The translations under genes were made by a program, and so were the position numbers. A stretch of 64,000 nt of DNA. Origin: Clarkia xantiana subsp. parviflora (Eukaryota; Streptophyta; Magnoliopsida; Myrtales; Onagraceae). The notes beneath the pieces are model-generated. The model ran no database searches, had not been told where the DNA came from, and saw only the letters and a list, made by a program, of their open reading frames with translations. Within the stretch, counting starts at the first letter, position 1. Each line of letters begins with the position of its first letter. Positions 36,209 to 48,198 of the stretch are shown piece by piece. The stretch spans positions 2,524,763 to 2,588,762 of the forward strand of contig JAPTYO010000007.1 in NCBI GenBank assembly GCA_036873135.1, given 5' to 3'.

Positions 36209-36774
36209 TAGGGGTGAAACCGGACCGGTCGGACCGGATTTTTGCTTGTTTCGGTCGGATACCTAAATTTTCGGTCCGGATTTTTCCCTTAAAACCGTTT
36301 GATGAAAAATAAACCGTCCATTGGTAGTACAGTTTTTTCGGTTCGGATTTCGGTTTAAACCGAAAATCCAATATTAACAATTACCATTTAAAATTCTTGT
36401 CATTTTCATGGAAAATATTATATCGAAATGATAAATAACTTCCATTAATATAATTAAATAAATTATAAAATACAAATTAAAAATAATAATATTCATAAGT
36501 GACTATTTTACAATTTATATTAACATAATTAATTAATTATATTAATTAATATCAACTAATATAATATATATTGTATATATTTAATTAGCATAACGGTCGG
36601 TTCGGTCTCCACTGTCCTCAAAGCTCAAGATCCGAACCGGACCGAAAAACCGAATTAGAGTAAAAAAATCCGACCAAAAACCAAACCGCATATTGCGGAT
36701 TCGGTTTTTTTCTGTCCGGACCGGTTCGGTTTTCACCGGTTTTTCGGACCAACCGGATTTTGGTTTCACCCCTA
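36209..36774. mobile_element. 566-bp hAT-like MITE with 8-bp target duplication
   Basis: The termini TAGGGGTGAAACC and GGTTTCACCCCTA are perfect inverted repeats flanked by the 8-bp duplication GAGACAAT at 36201-36208 and 36775-36782. Subterminal regions are rich in CCGGACCGG and CGGTTTTT words on both strands; the middle is AT-rich. An 8-bp duplication with short inverted ends is diagnostic of hAT elements. No transposase is present. Confidence 0.88.
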
Positions 36775-36782
36775 GAGACAAT

Positions 36783-37900
36783 AGCACTCTCCTCCTCAAC
36801 TTTTTATTTTACTTCTTAGTCCTGTGAATTTTAATATTTCCACATGTATTTTATTTTGTTTTATTAATTTTAAAGTTTGTCCTTAGTTCAGTTATTAGAA
36901 AAATTCGTCATTTTCCCCCTAAAATAAAAGCCTATTCGAAAATGTCCCCTCCTCCACATTTGTTTTCTTTTTCAAGTTATGGTATTTCCATAAAAAAAAA
37001 ATGTGTGGCAAAATTAAGTTTTATTTTAAGTTAAAATAACGAATTTTCCGGTAGCTCCCGGTCCGAACTTGCGTAAGCAATGTAAATATATATTAAAAAA
37101 AAAACGAATTTTCCAATTACTATTAAGTATTAAGTATTAACTCGTGAATAAAAATTATAGCTTCTACGGCTGGCTATCCGGGCAACAACGGTAGGTGGAC
37201 GTGGACCCAAACATGGACCTAGGCTAGTATACGTTTAGTTTAGGTCAGCTACAATTAAGGGGTTGAGTCACTAAGGCTAGCGATGGCGTGCCTGGTTTTT
37301 TTAATTGGTTTAATCGATAGATCATGACTCAATTTCTATATTGCATTTCATAGTTGCATATTTATTTTGGAGGAAATATTTGTTGTACATACTAATAATA
37401 TTTAGAGGTATGATGCATACTAATAGTAATAGTTATTTACATATATGCCTCGTGTCTGCACCTCATTTCGTTAAAGCAAAGGAAGAAGAATATAATATCA
37501 ATTTCTCTCTTATCCGGAGAAAGTAGTCTATAGCCATGCTAGCTATGGCTGTCCATGTCACGACCATAACAGTTCAACGCTGCCCGGTGATTGCGCCAGC
37601 GTTTCGTGCATGCGCCAAAAGCCATCTTATTCAAGATTAATTTTTTAAAAAAAATCTTAACTATTTATAAAGTATATGAGATGGGGTAGTAAAATATAGC
37701 AATATATAATAAATAATAGGATAATAATAGTTTTACTGGTCCGCTATATTATTGCATCATATAGTCGGCTGGTTTAATTAGGTGATCGAATGGTACCTTA
37801 TTTTACAAATTTTATTTAAATGTATAGTGTTTTTATTTGGTGAAAAATTCTGAATCCACCACTAGCATACATTAATAAGGCACTAATTTAGTACATCATG
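36783..37900. other. intergenic DNA between transposon remnants
   Basis: No gene is supported. It leads into the LTR-like start of the copia remnant. Confidence 0.4.
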
Positions 37901-40078
37901 GTTTTGTATTTGTGATAGTGGCTCATTTGTATTGCTGTAGTCTGATTGGTGTTGTTGTGTAGTTTTTATTTCTTCGTCGACTTGGTTCCTTCTTTTGTGT
38001 TGTTAATGTATTTGAAACCTCTATAAATATTAAATCTAGGGTTGCGGGAGAGATCTTACTAAATGAAGAAACCCAAATCAATAATCATAAGTTCGTTGTT
38101 CACGCTTTTTTTCCTCCATGTTATGATTAGGATTTGAGAGCTTCCACCAAATCTCACATGTTATCAAAGGTTGTAGAATATTTTAGAAAGTAATAGAATA
38201 AATCACAAAAATATCAATAGGTAAAACCGAAATTACAAACCGGTAATGGCGAGATAAATCATTATAAGTTTTCTACTCGAAGATGTGGCTCTACCATATG
38301 GTTAACTCAACACTTAGATCTTCGAGTCCTTAAACTGTCAGACGTCTTCATATAGGTTGTATTGTGGCATGCCAGACGGGGTTCCTCAATTAATAATTGT
38401 TAGGTATGAAGTGCAATTTGGTCAATTGGCCCACCCAAAAAATTATATACGCTATAGAAAATTACAACTTTTATGATATGGTTTCTGATTCATGTAAATC
38501 TTATAAGTCCGGTCATGAATGAAGAAGTTGTAGCTTTGGAGGAAAATGAGACATGAGATATCGTTCCCTTGCCTAAAGGTAAGGTAGCAATATGGTGCAA
38601 ATGAGTTTATCGATAGAAATACAAACTCGATGATGCATTATAACAGCATAAAGCTCATTTAGTAGCTAAGAGTTATAAACAGAAGTATTAAATTGATTAT
38701 TTTGAGACTTTCTCGCCTATTATTAAAATGAATATTGTTTGTGCTATTTTTGGCCTTAGTTTCTATTCATCATTGTCTATTCAAAATGGGTGTGTTTGAT
38801 GTATTTTCACAAGGTGACTTAGAATAGGAAGTCCATATGCATTTGCTCAATGGATGGATTTAGTAGTCATGGGGCCGAGTTTAGTTTGTCGATTATGCAA
38901 ATCTCTTAATGGAGTGAAACAAGTTAGTACGCTATGACATATCAAACTTTACGAGTCTCTTATTTATGCTAGATATATTTAGTCAAAACATGATCATTCA
39001 TTGTTTATAAAGCGTGATAATGATCAAGTTGTGATATTATTGGTTTATATTGATCTTCTGACTATTGGCAATAGTGCAGTTTTGGTTGCTGAGTTAAAAT
39101 TTTGTGCTTGAATCGTATTTTAAGATGAATGATTTGTCTGAAATGAATTATTTTTAAGGCATATAATTTGCCAGGTCTAATTAAGGCATTCTTTTGTGTT
39201 AGAGGAATTGTCAATGAACTTATTTCCTCTATTGGATTGGTTGTGGGAGTTGCCAAAACACTTATGGAATTATGTGCAAACTGACTAGTTGATTAGACAA
39301 ATATTTACTTGTTCAATCAAATGATATACCCTTAAGTGATGCTACTTCATACAAGAATCTGGCAATGAAGTTTTGTACACGTCTTGATATTTCTTTTACA
39401 ATTAGGCATTTGAGCCAAATTATGTAGGGCTCTAAGGTGTCTTATTGGGAGGCTGCACTCAGGTTTGTGAGTTTCGTAAAAAGGGAACCGGATAATGGTA
39501 TTTTATTATTGTCATGTTTTTGTGATTCAAATTTGGCAACTTGTGTTGAAACAAAAAATTCCATGATTGAGTATTGCGTTAGTCTAAGTAATTCACTTAT
39601 TTATTGGAATACAAAGACATGTGACACTGTTTTTAAGTCTTTAGTTGAATTATAATACATGAGCATATGAGACTAATTGAAATAAATTATTTTGTTGAAA
39701 GGTTTGCTTGGTGGGTTGTGATTTATTCATAAACAACCATATGATTTTGTAATTTGAAAATGATGCTCCAATTAAAATTTTTACTAACCCTGTTTTTCAC
39801 GAAAAATCGAAGCATATAAAAATAGAGTGTCATCTTGTTAGAGATAAATATTTGTGTCGTGCTGTGCAATTTTGACACTTGAAAATTGATGAGCAATATT
39901 TTGAGTTTTTGACCAAAATAGGGCTACATGGACAACCAAATACAAATATAGGCTAGAAAAAAGATTATTTACAAATATAGGGTTGACCGGGTTAGAAGAA
40001 CACGACCAAGTGGGTTACAAACGCGATTTTTCCAGTTTATGTTTGGTCAGGATTTGAAAGCTTCTATCAAATCTCACG
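37900..40078 (+). pseudogene. decayed Ty1/copia retrotransposon
   Basis: An LTR-like region with TATA (CTCTATAAATATT, about 38020) ends at about 38158 in AAATCTCACA, followed by a primer-binding-like TGTTATCAAAG. The pol remnant on the plus strand, broken by stops and frameshifts, shows LVAKSYKQK, ETFSPIIKM (about 38700), SKHDHSLFIKR and VILLVYID (about 39030), the RNase H pieces SYWEAALRFV and FCDSNLATC (about 39440-39540), then KSKHIKIECH (about 39810). GGATTTGAAAGCTTC...AAATCTCACG at about 40045-40078 matches the 5' LTR end and marks a shortened 3' LTR. Gag, protease and integrase are missing, so the element is dead. Confidence 0.8.
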
Positions 40079-42413
40079 TAACTGACTCCCAACGATCATA
40101 TTAAATTCGTTCCGAGAAAGAACCTTATAAAGATAAGATACATTCGAGGAAGGTGAAGTTAGGTTTGTAAATTGTTCATAAACGTCATTATCATCACCAT
40201 AAAATGCAGAAATCCGTTGGGAGTCCATGTGATGTGAACCAAAACCAAATGGACATTTTGATTGACGTTGACATGGACAAGAATAAGAAGTCACATACCT
40301 CGGAACTTAATTATGTCACCCGTCAACAACTAACGACTAGCTATTTCGTAATAATAATTATAATTATTTATTATTTATTATAATAATGTCTGAAAACTAA
40401 CGATACAGTCTCATTAGCAGCTAGTAAAAAAAAAACCCTCGCCATTTTTTTTAAATGTACCTAGCTAGGCTAAAGCGTAGTAATGCAACCCCGTTGCCTA
40501 TGAAGTCGAAAACTTTAAACATTATTCACATAATATTATTATTAAGTATTAAACTAGTTTATTATTATAAACAAAGTATGTATTCCACATCTTCATCATA
40601 ACTTGGATAAATATGTTCTCAATGATGTGCTTGATCAATGCACATGCATTCCCCGTCTCAATGATTGCGCCGTCCATTAATAAATCACTATATATACTTA
40701 TTATATAAAATGAAAGCACACCAAACCAACCACAAATATTATACATTCCTAACCCGAATTCATACATGTGTGGGGAGGGTAGCTAGCTAGACATATATTG
40801 CTATGAGGACGACGAATATTATAAATTTAAATAATATAGCTAGCTTTCAAAGTTCACATTTATTATAATAAATATATAAACATTCATAATTAGTATGTTC
40901 TTTTATGACCTGTTAATGTTAATTATATGATACTCTAAACAAAAATACTACAATCAATCAACAAAAATAATCATGGCCAAAAAAAAAATCAACAAAAATA
41001 AATATATTTTATAGATATTAAAATAATATACTAGTTTAGTAGAATAAGATAAGATGTTAATACATATATTTATTTAGTGGACCGATTAATTGTTAGGATA
41101 AAATATCCAAAATATACTATTTATATCAAGTTGTTCATCAATTTTCTCAATATTTTCATCAAATATCTAAAAAATCGAATATTGAGAGTGAGTTTAACCA
41201 TATGCACTAGTTGTAAGGGTTCGATTCGAACCCAACAGCTCCTAATAAGGTCAATTATGTCATATATCAAATCAAAATATTATAAAGTTTGAAATAAAAA
41301 CTTCATAAATTCTCAAAATAGGTTTAATTCTAAAATTTCAAAACTAGGCTTCTCCACAAACTAGTTCTCAAATAAGTTTCTCTATTAATTTTTAATCATC
41401 TCTATTTTTTACTTTCCACCTTAAAGTGGAATGTGGAAAGTTTACATATTGTTACAAATAAACCTAAAATAAAATATAATACGAAAAAGATAATGAAAAA
41501 TTTGGAAAAATTAAAGAGAAAATGTAAGAAATATAACACTAAAGAAGTTATTTATATATATATATTAAATAAATTATGGAATTGCACATAGAAAATACGA
41601 ACAATTTTTTTTAGATATAGTTTTGAAAAATAATATATAAAATTAAAAGATAAAATGTTAAAATATAAATAAATTGAAACAAAAATTCACTTAGTATGGA
41701 AAAAAAAAAGTATATTCTTAAATTTATTGTATTTTATTTTTCAATTTATGTTATTTTATTTTTTCTAATCACTAATTCTATATGATTTCTTTTTGATTCA
41801 TGTACCGTTTATCTTTATACTTTCATGTTTAAAAATCCTTCACATATATTTATTTTTCTTTACATTCTATATGATTACTTTTATAATTTTTTTATCTTTA
41901 TAATTTTTGTTTTCAATATTTTTTAAATCTAATTTTACTTTATATCTTTTACATTTAATATCCTTAATTAATTTTTCAATTTTTATTGTATATTATATTT
42001 TGCTTTAAATTTCTTTATAATATAATGTACATTTAAGGATATGAAGTAAAAATATAGATAAATTTTTTATTTTTATTTATTTTTTAAATCCTAATTTAGA
42101 AATAAATTTCTTAAAAACCTAGTTTGTGAATTAATTTTTGAATGAAAATAATTTGAAACTTTACTCTTAATTGTAAGCATTTCGAGTTATTTAATTTTGA
42201 CCTCTTAAAATGGTAAAATAATACAAAATTATCCCAGGAATATAATTATTTCCATATCTACTTCTATTTCGCCTCTCTTTCTTAATTTCTTTATCTTCTC
42301 CAACAGTCCAACTCCGAGAGAGTTGATAACTTGAGAGTACAGACGAATTATTATATCAAAAGAAAACAAAATTAAATCTTTTCCTGTCTGTCTCCCACTC
42401 CATTTCTCCTCCA
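40079..42413. other. AT-rich intergenic DNA upstream of OSCA
   Basis: No coding region is supported. A palindrome GGGTTCGATTCGAACCC lies at 41218-41234, possibly a worn tRNA-like box B. CT-rich leader sequence of the OSCA gene begins near 42240-42480. Confidence 0.4.
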
Positions 42414-42497
42414 TTACTCTACTCTTCTCTTGCGTCCTAATCCTTCTTTCTTCTCTTCACACAACTTCTTTCTCTCTGCGTGTGGCGTGGTGCTGCA

Positions 42498-45400
42498 ATG
42501 GCTACTCTGCAGGATATTGGTGTATCGGCATTCATCAACATCCTCGGTGCCCTGGCTTTCCTGATTGCTTTCGCCCTCCTCAGAATTCAACCCGTCAATG
42601 ACAGAGTTTACTTCCCAAACTGGTACATCAAAGGCTCCAGGTCCAGTCCCCGGAGCTCCACCAACTTTGTCGGCAAGTTCGTCAATCTCAATTTCACCAC
42701 ATACCTCACTTTCCTCAACTGGATGCCTCAGGCCATGAAGATGACCGAAACCGACATCATCACCCACGCTGGACTCGACTCTGCTATTTTTCTCAGGCTC
42801 TACGCTCTTGGGTACCTAATTTCTGTTCATCCCACTTAATTTTCCACTGACTTGGTAGTTGAAGCTTTGACCTCATCCCTACTTTCCAGATTCTCCTTTT
42901 TCTTGCTTTTTTTTAATGGTCAACGAATTCAGCAGTGTTAGAAGGATGGGTCGGTGGTTATAATTGTTATTGCTGCTGGAATCTTCCAGTTCATCTTCAT
43001 ATTCAAATCAATTTTCTTAAAATTTGAGATAATCGTTTAAATTAATATTCTGAGTTTGAGCTGTGTATACTAAAAGGCATGGAACTAACTTTCAGTTTCT
43101 TCTTTCATGCCTTGTCAATTCTGAGAACAAAGCAGCATTCAACTTATTTTGGTACACTTAAAGTTTCCCTGTTGCTGTTTAGTCTGCTCTGCTATGCCTT
43201 CAATTATTGATGCTATGAAATAACGCGATAATAATTGTCCCAGTTTTCTTGGAAAACAAGGAACAAATGCTAAGGATTCCCAATTCTTTTTACTGTGTCC
43301 TGTGCTATTTTCCTTTCTTTAAGGTAAATGTAGTTGTTGTATGTCTTCAAGAATTTGGTCTTAGTTTAGTTGTAAGCAATATAATCTTGTTTGCCAACCG
43401 GATGCTACTTGAAGTTGAATCAAAATACATTTGGGTTGGAATAGTTGAACATAAACTTAAAAAAAAAAGTATTCCTTTTTTTGATGGCATGAAATCCATT
43501 TATTCCCTTATATATCTCTTGTTGTTGATCCGATTCCTCTTTGCTTGACCTTCGATTTACATTCTATGTCTTTTGATCAAGGATTAGTCTGTTGTTACTT
43601 TTACATATTTTAAGCAAACTTTCTTTGATTTTGTTGTACAGAAGATATCTTTTGTTACTTCATAAGCAGTGCACATATTTGTTTTTTCTGAGCAAACTCT
43701 TCCATTTCTGCCTGGCAGGTTGAAGATATTTGTCCCAATAACAATTGTCGCCCTGTTTATTCTTATCCCAGTCAATGTATCAGATGGAACATTATCTTTC
43801 TTGAAGAAAGATTTGGTTTTGAGCGACATTGATAAGCTCTCAATATCTAATGTACGCCCTCAATCATCAAGGTTAGTTCTTGATATATTTACCTATTCAT
43901 TTTCTCATGTCCGCTCAAATTGACACTCCCAAGATTTGGCAACACATACCCAAATCAGAAACTTTCACTTCATCACGATTACTGGATAGTCTTCTTGCTG
44001 AAAAAATGATTAGAATCAATTCTTTGTTCTAAATTGCCAGAACAAAATGCATAAATTTTCTCGAAATCCATGATTGTATTCTCTTTTTTTTTTGCAAGGA
44101 TCTAGATGATACTGATTTTATCTTCTAAAATCCTGAATTTTTTGGCAGGTTCTTTGTGCACATTGGGTTGGAGTATCTTTTTACTCTATGGATATGCTTC
44201 ATGCTGTACAAAGAATATGGTAATGTAGCATCAATGAGGCTCCGGTACTTGGCTTCACAACGTCGCCGTGTTGATCAGTTCACTGTGAGTTATTTTCATT
44301 CACAATTTAGTCTCTCTGCCCCTCTTCTTGTGGATTAGGCTTAAGATTTTATGTGTAAAATTTCCATTTTAAATTTCCATTCTTAACTGAAATACAACTT
44401 TTTGCAGGTCGTGGTTCGTAATGTACCTCATACTTCTGGGAAGTCATTTTCTAGAAGTGTGGACAATTTCTTTCAAACTAATCATCCAGAACACTATCTT
44501 TGTCACCAGGTGATCCAGTTAGAGTTAATAGTTCCCTGTATTCCTACATCTATTTGTCTTGGTTATGCTTCTTAACTGTCAGTCAGAATCTCAAATCAGG
44601 CAGTATACGATGCAAATAAATACGCAAAGCTTGTAAGGAGAAGAGATAGGATTCAGAACTGGCTCGATTATTATCAACTTAAGTTTGAGAGGCATCCAGC
44701 CAATAAGAGACCAACTATACAGGTGTGCCAGTGATGGACCTTCACATTTGAGCTTCTATATTCTGCAATTTCCAAGGCATATCTGTGAAATTATAGAACT
44801 TTTTAAAGAACATTCAATCATGTATTTCCAGACTGGATTTCTGGGGCTGTGGGGTCGTCGAGTTGATGCCATAGAATACTACAACCACCAGGTCAAGAAC
44901 TTTGACAAAAGAGTAAGTTTAAGATCTTTCCTTCAAAACCTCTTGATCTTGGATAGTTAATACCTTATTATTAAAAAGTAACACCTGACATTGTTTTGTT
45001 TATGTGACAGTTGATGATGGAACGACAAAAGGTTATCGAAGATCCAGAGTCTGTCCTGTCAGTGGCTTTTGTTTCCTTCAATTCAAGATGGGGAGCTGCT
45101 GTTTGTGCACAGACAACGCAAAGCAAGAACCCAACCCTTTGGCTGACTGACTGGGCCCCTGAACCTCGCGATGTCTATTGGCAGAACCTAGCCATACCAT
45201 TTGTTTCCTTAACCATTCGTAAACTTTTCATTTCGTTATCTGTATTTGCTCTGGTCTTCTTCTACATGATACCCATTGCGTTCGTCCAATCCCTTGCCAA
45301 TCTCGACGGTCTTGAAAGAGTTGCTCCATTCCTCCGACCCGTCATTGAACTGTAAGCATTGCTTTGGTAAAAATAAGAAAAAAAAGGTTTTTTTTGTTCT

Positions 45401-46943
45401 TTGCATTTGTTTAATTTATCACTGAATCTGCATGCAGGAAATTCATAAAGTCATTCCTACAAGGTTTCCTGCCAGGTCTAGCACTGAAAATATTCTTATA
45501 CATCCTCCCAGCAGTTTTAATGGTAATGTCGAAAATCGAGGGTTATATCGCGATATCGGCATTGGAAAGAAGGGCAGCTGCCAAATACTATTATTTTATG
45601 TTGGTCAATGTATTCTTGGGAAGTATAGTGACCGGGACAGCCTTCGAGCAGCTTCATTCCTTCTTGCATGAATCTGCTGCCCAGTAAGTAAGACAAAGTA
45701 CTTCATTCTTACTTCTCTTTTATTGAAAAATAAACAATCTTATGACTTTATACTGTTTGCAGGATCCCAAGAACAATTGGGGTTTCAATACCGATGAAAG
45801 CCACATTCTTCATCACGTACATAATGGTGGATGGTTGGGCAGGGATTGCTGGGGAGATTCTCCGGTTAAAGCCATTGGTTATCTTTCACCTCAAGAACAT
45901 GTTCTTGGTGAAGACCGATCGAGACAGAGAGATGGCTATGAACCCTGGAAGTGTGGATTACCCAGAAACTCTCCCAAGTCTCCAACTTTATTTCCTTTTG
46001 GGGATTGTTTATGCTGTCGTTACTCCCATCCTTCTTCCCTTCATTCTAGTGTTCTTTGCCTTTGCCTACCTCGTCTATCGTCATCAGGTAAGTGTTAAGT
46101 CTAGATCCTCGTTCTTCGTTTCTTCTCTGCAGATATAGCTTATATGATCTGAATGATAACTTATGATATATATATACACGCAGATAATTAACGTGTATAG
46201 TCAGCAGTATGAAAGCGCGGGTGCGTTCTGGCCGCATGTCCACAGCCGCATTATAGCAAGCCTATTGATATCTCAACTCCTTCTGATGGGTCTCCTCAGT
46301 ACAAAAGAAGCTGCTAAATCTACTCCTCTGCTAGTTGTTCTACCTGTACTGACATTGGCGTTCCACAAATTCTGCAAGCATCGGTTTGAACCCGCATTTA
46401 GAAAGTACCCACTAGAGGTAATCCATCATTTAGTGAAAATTATGTTGAAAAATTCCTCATTTATTGAAAATTATGTTGAAAAATTGCTCCTTTATTGAAA
46501 ATTTTGTTGAAAAATTGCTCATTTATCGAAAATTATGTTGAAAAATTCCTCATTTATAGGAAGCCATGGCCAAAGACATAGCAGAGCGAGAGGAAGAACC
46601 GAACTTGAACCTAAAGGCGTATTTAGCGGATGCTTACTTGCACCCGATCTTCCGATCATTTGAGATTGAGGAAGAAGAAGAAGAAGAGAAAGTTGAGGTT
46701 CGAGTGGAAAAACCCGAATCATCTCCATCTGGAATTAGTGAAGCTACTAGATCGGCCTCGTCTTCTCCTCCCCATGAAGTTTCATCTCCGGCCGATCAAG
46801 TGGTCGAGCACAACTATGCTTATCAGTATGGAGTGGAGCAAAGCCATGCGTACTACCACTACCAAGTGGAGCACAGCACTACAAACGACCACACACACTA
46901 TAATTACTCTTATCATCATCATTATGATCAGGCTCAACCATGA
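42498..46943 (+). CDS. OSCA1-type hyperosmolality/mechanically gated calcium-permeable channel
   Basis: Eleven exons join in frame to 812 aa: 42498-42811, 43719-43871, 44149-44284, 44408-44509, 44600-44722, 44832-44912, 45011-45351, 45438-45683, 45763-46087, 46184-46417 and 46560-46943. The protein matches the OSCA/CSC1 (TMEM16-like) family. It starts MATLQDIGVSAFINI with a first membrane helix, then the conserved NWMPQAMKM and HAGLDSAIFLRLYALGLKIF, the cytosolic domain with QFTVVVRNVP and QNWLDYYQLK, AVCAQTTQSKNPTLWLTDWAPEPRD, and the pore helices around PIAFVQSLANL, IPMKATFFITYIMVDGWAG and QLYFLLGIVYA. It should sit in the plasma membrane and pass Ca2+ under osmotic or mechanical stress. 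The C-terminal tail after NLNLKAYLADAYLHPIF is unusual: an acidic run, a Ser/Pro stretch, then a His/Tyr-rich end. It is about 40 aa longer than Arabidopsis OSCA1.2. Which OSCA1 paralog it is cannot be settled by eye. Confidence 0.94.
46434..46557 (+). repeat. four 31-bp tandem repeats forming the end of OSCA intron 10
   Basis: Units 46434-46464, 46465-46495, 46496-46526 and 46527-46557 share TGAAAATTATGTTGAAAAAT followed by T(G/C)CTC(A/C)TTTAT, with one to four differences each. The last unit abuts the acceptor AG at 46558-46559, so it supplies the whole 3' splice region; the repeat makes up 124 of 142 intron bases. Confidence 0.95.
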
Positions 46944-48198
46944 TTAACGTATGGCAGCAGGCAGCAGCTTTCTTTAGCTACCAGAAACCATAACCAACCC
47001 TCTTTTCTTTTTTTTCCTCCTTTTGATCACACATCTTCTTTTACCCTTCTCAGTGAGAGTCATGTGGTTGATTGTTCAGTTCTAGTGTGTGTGGTGTAAA
47101 TGAAGGTAAGCTTATTGACTTTTCATCTAATTGATGTTTGTCCCATTTGACAACTGAGAGTAGCTAGGGAGGAGGCTGTAAATTGTACGCAACAGGTTTG
47201 ATTGTTACAAGACTACAAGTGCTTTAGTAGAATTATTCTCCTTTATTATATTTGCAAATTTGGAGTCTACGACTCTACTTATTTCGGATGATACCACAAA
47301 AAAATCAATAAAATTTGTTTATTATTTTTTAAATATATAAAATACTTCACTTAGTTTTTCGTTGTTTATTTAAGATATATAATAAGGGATTTAAATCAAA
47401 TTGGTACCTGGTCTAACATCCAAAGACGAATTGGTACCCGGTTTAAATTTTGTGACAAATAGGTACCTGGGTTAATCTAAGTGTTGCACCGTTAGAAAAT
47501 TCGTCAAATCTAGACGGAATGGACCACGTGCCCCGCACGTGACTATTGTTGGCGCGAATTTAAACCGGGTACCAATTCGTCTTTGGGTGTTATTATAAAT
47601 AAATCTATATTTATCCTAAAAAATTATGAAAATTATTTTAGTTTTTAAACAAATTGACACATTTGTATTATTCTTTTGCTAAATCGGATAAAATGTTCAC
47701 AATATTTAAAAAAAGTTTACATAAACGATTTACATCATTATTTTACATTGATTAACTACAAAAGAATTTGCATAAATAACATAATTGATTATATCGTTTA
47801 TCTACTATGTTAATTTTTTAAGGTTATTGTTTATTGTAAACAGTTGATGTTCGAATTCTTGATTTTTTGTACCACCCCTAATTTTAAAGGTCTAAATTCT
47901 TTCGACTGCTCGTCGGCCGCTCCATGACAAAATCACAATTATTTTTTCTTTTAATGGATGAACGAACAAGAAACATAAAAATCCGGTAAACTAACAAAAA
48001 TTTAACACTACATTACAAATTCCTTGTTAAATCAAATGAAAGAGCGAAGGTTGTCCCTCTTGTCTGTCTCATCTTGATCATCTAGTGTTTCTAGTCCATA
48101 CAATTCTCCCCAGTCCCTCTGTCTGAGTTGAAACCGAAGGAGATGATGACCTTTTTTCCCATGAATTCTCATTCACTTCTTTACACCTACTACTGGCC
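46944..48198. other. 3' flank of OSCA and intergenic region before PLGG1
   Basis: Probable OSCA 3' UTR to about 47250, then the foldback at 47420-47586 and AT-rich DNA leading to the PLGG1 leader. No further gene is seen. Confidence 0.4.
47420..47586. repeat. foldback element with perfect 30-bp inverted repeat
   Basis: Arms 47420-47449 (CCAAAGACGAATTGG...TTTAAATT) and 47557-47586 are perfect reverse complements. The motif ATTGGTACCTGG recurs near 47400 and AATAGGTACCTGG near 47458, suggesting a longer degraded foldback transposon. The loop contains CCACGTGCCCCGCACGTGA. Confidence 0.75.

Noticed and set aside
41218..41234. Palindrome GGGTTCGATTCGAACCC considered as part of a tRNA gene
   Set aside because: Surrounding sequence does not form D, anticodon and acceptor arms, so at most it is a degenerate SINE head.
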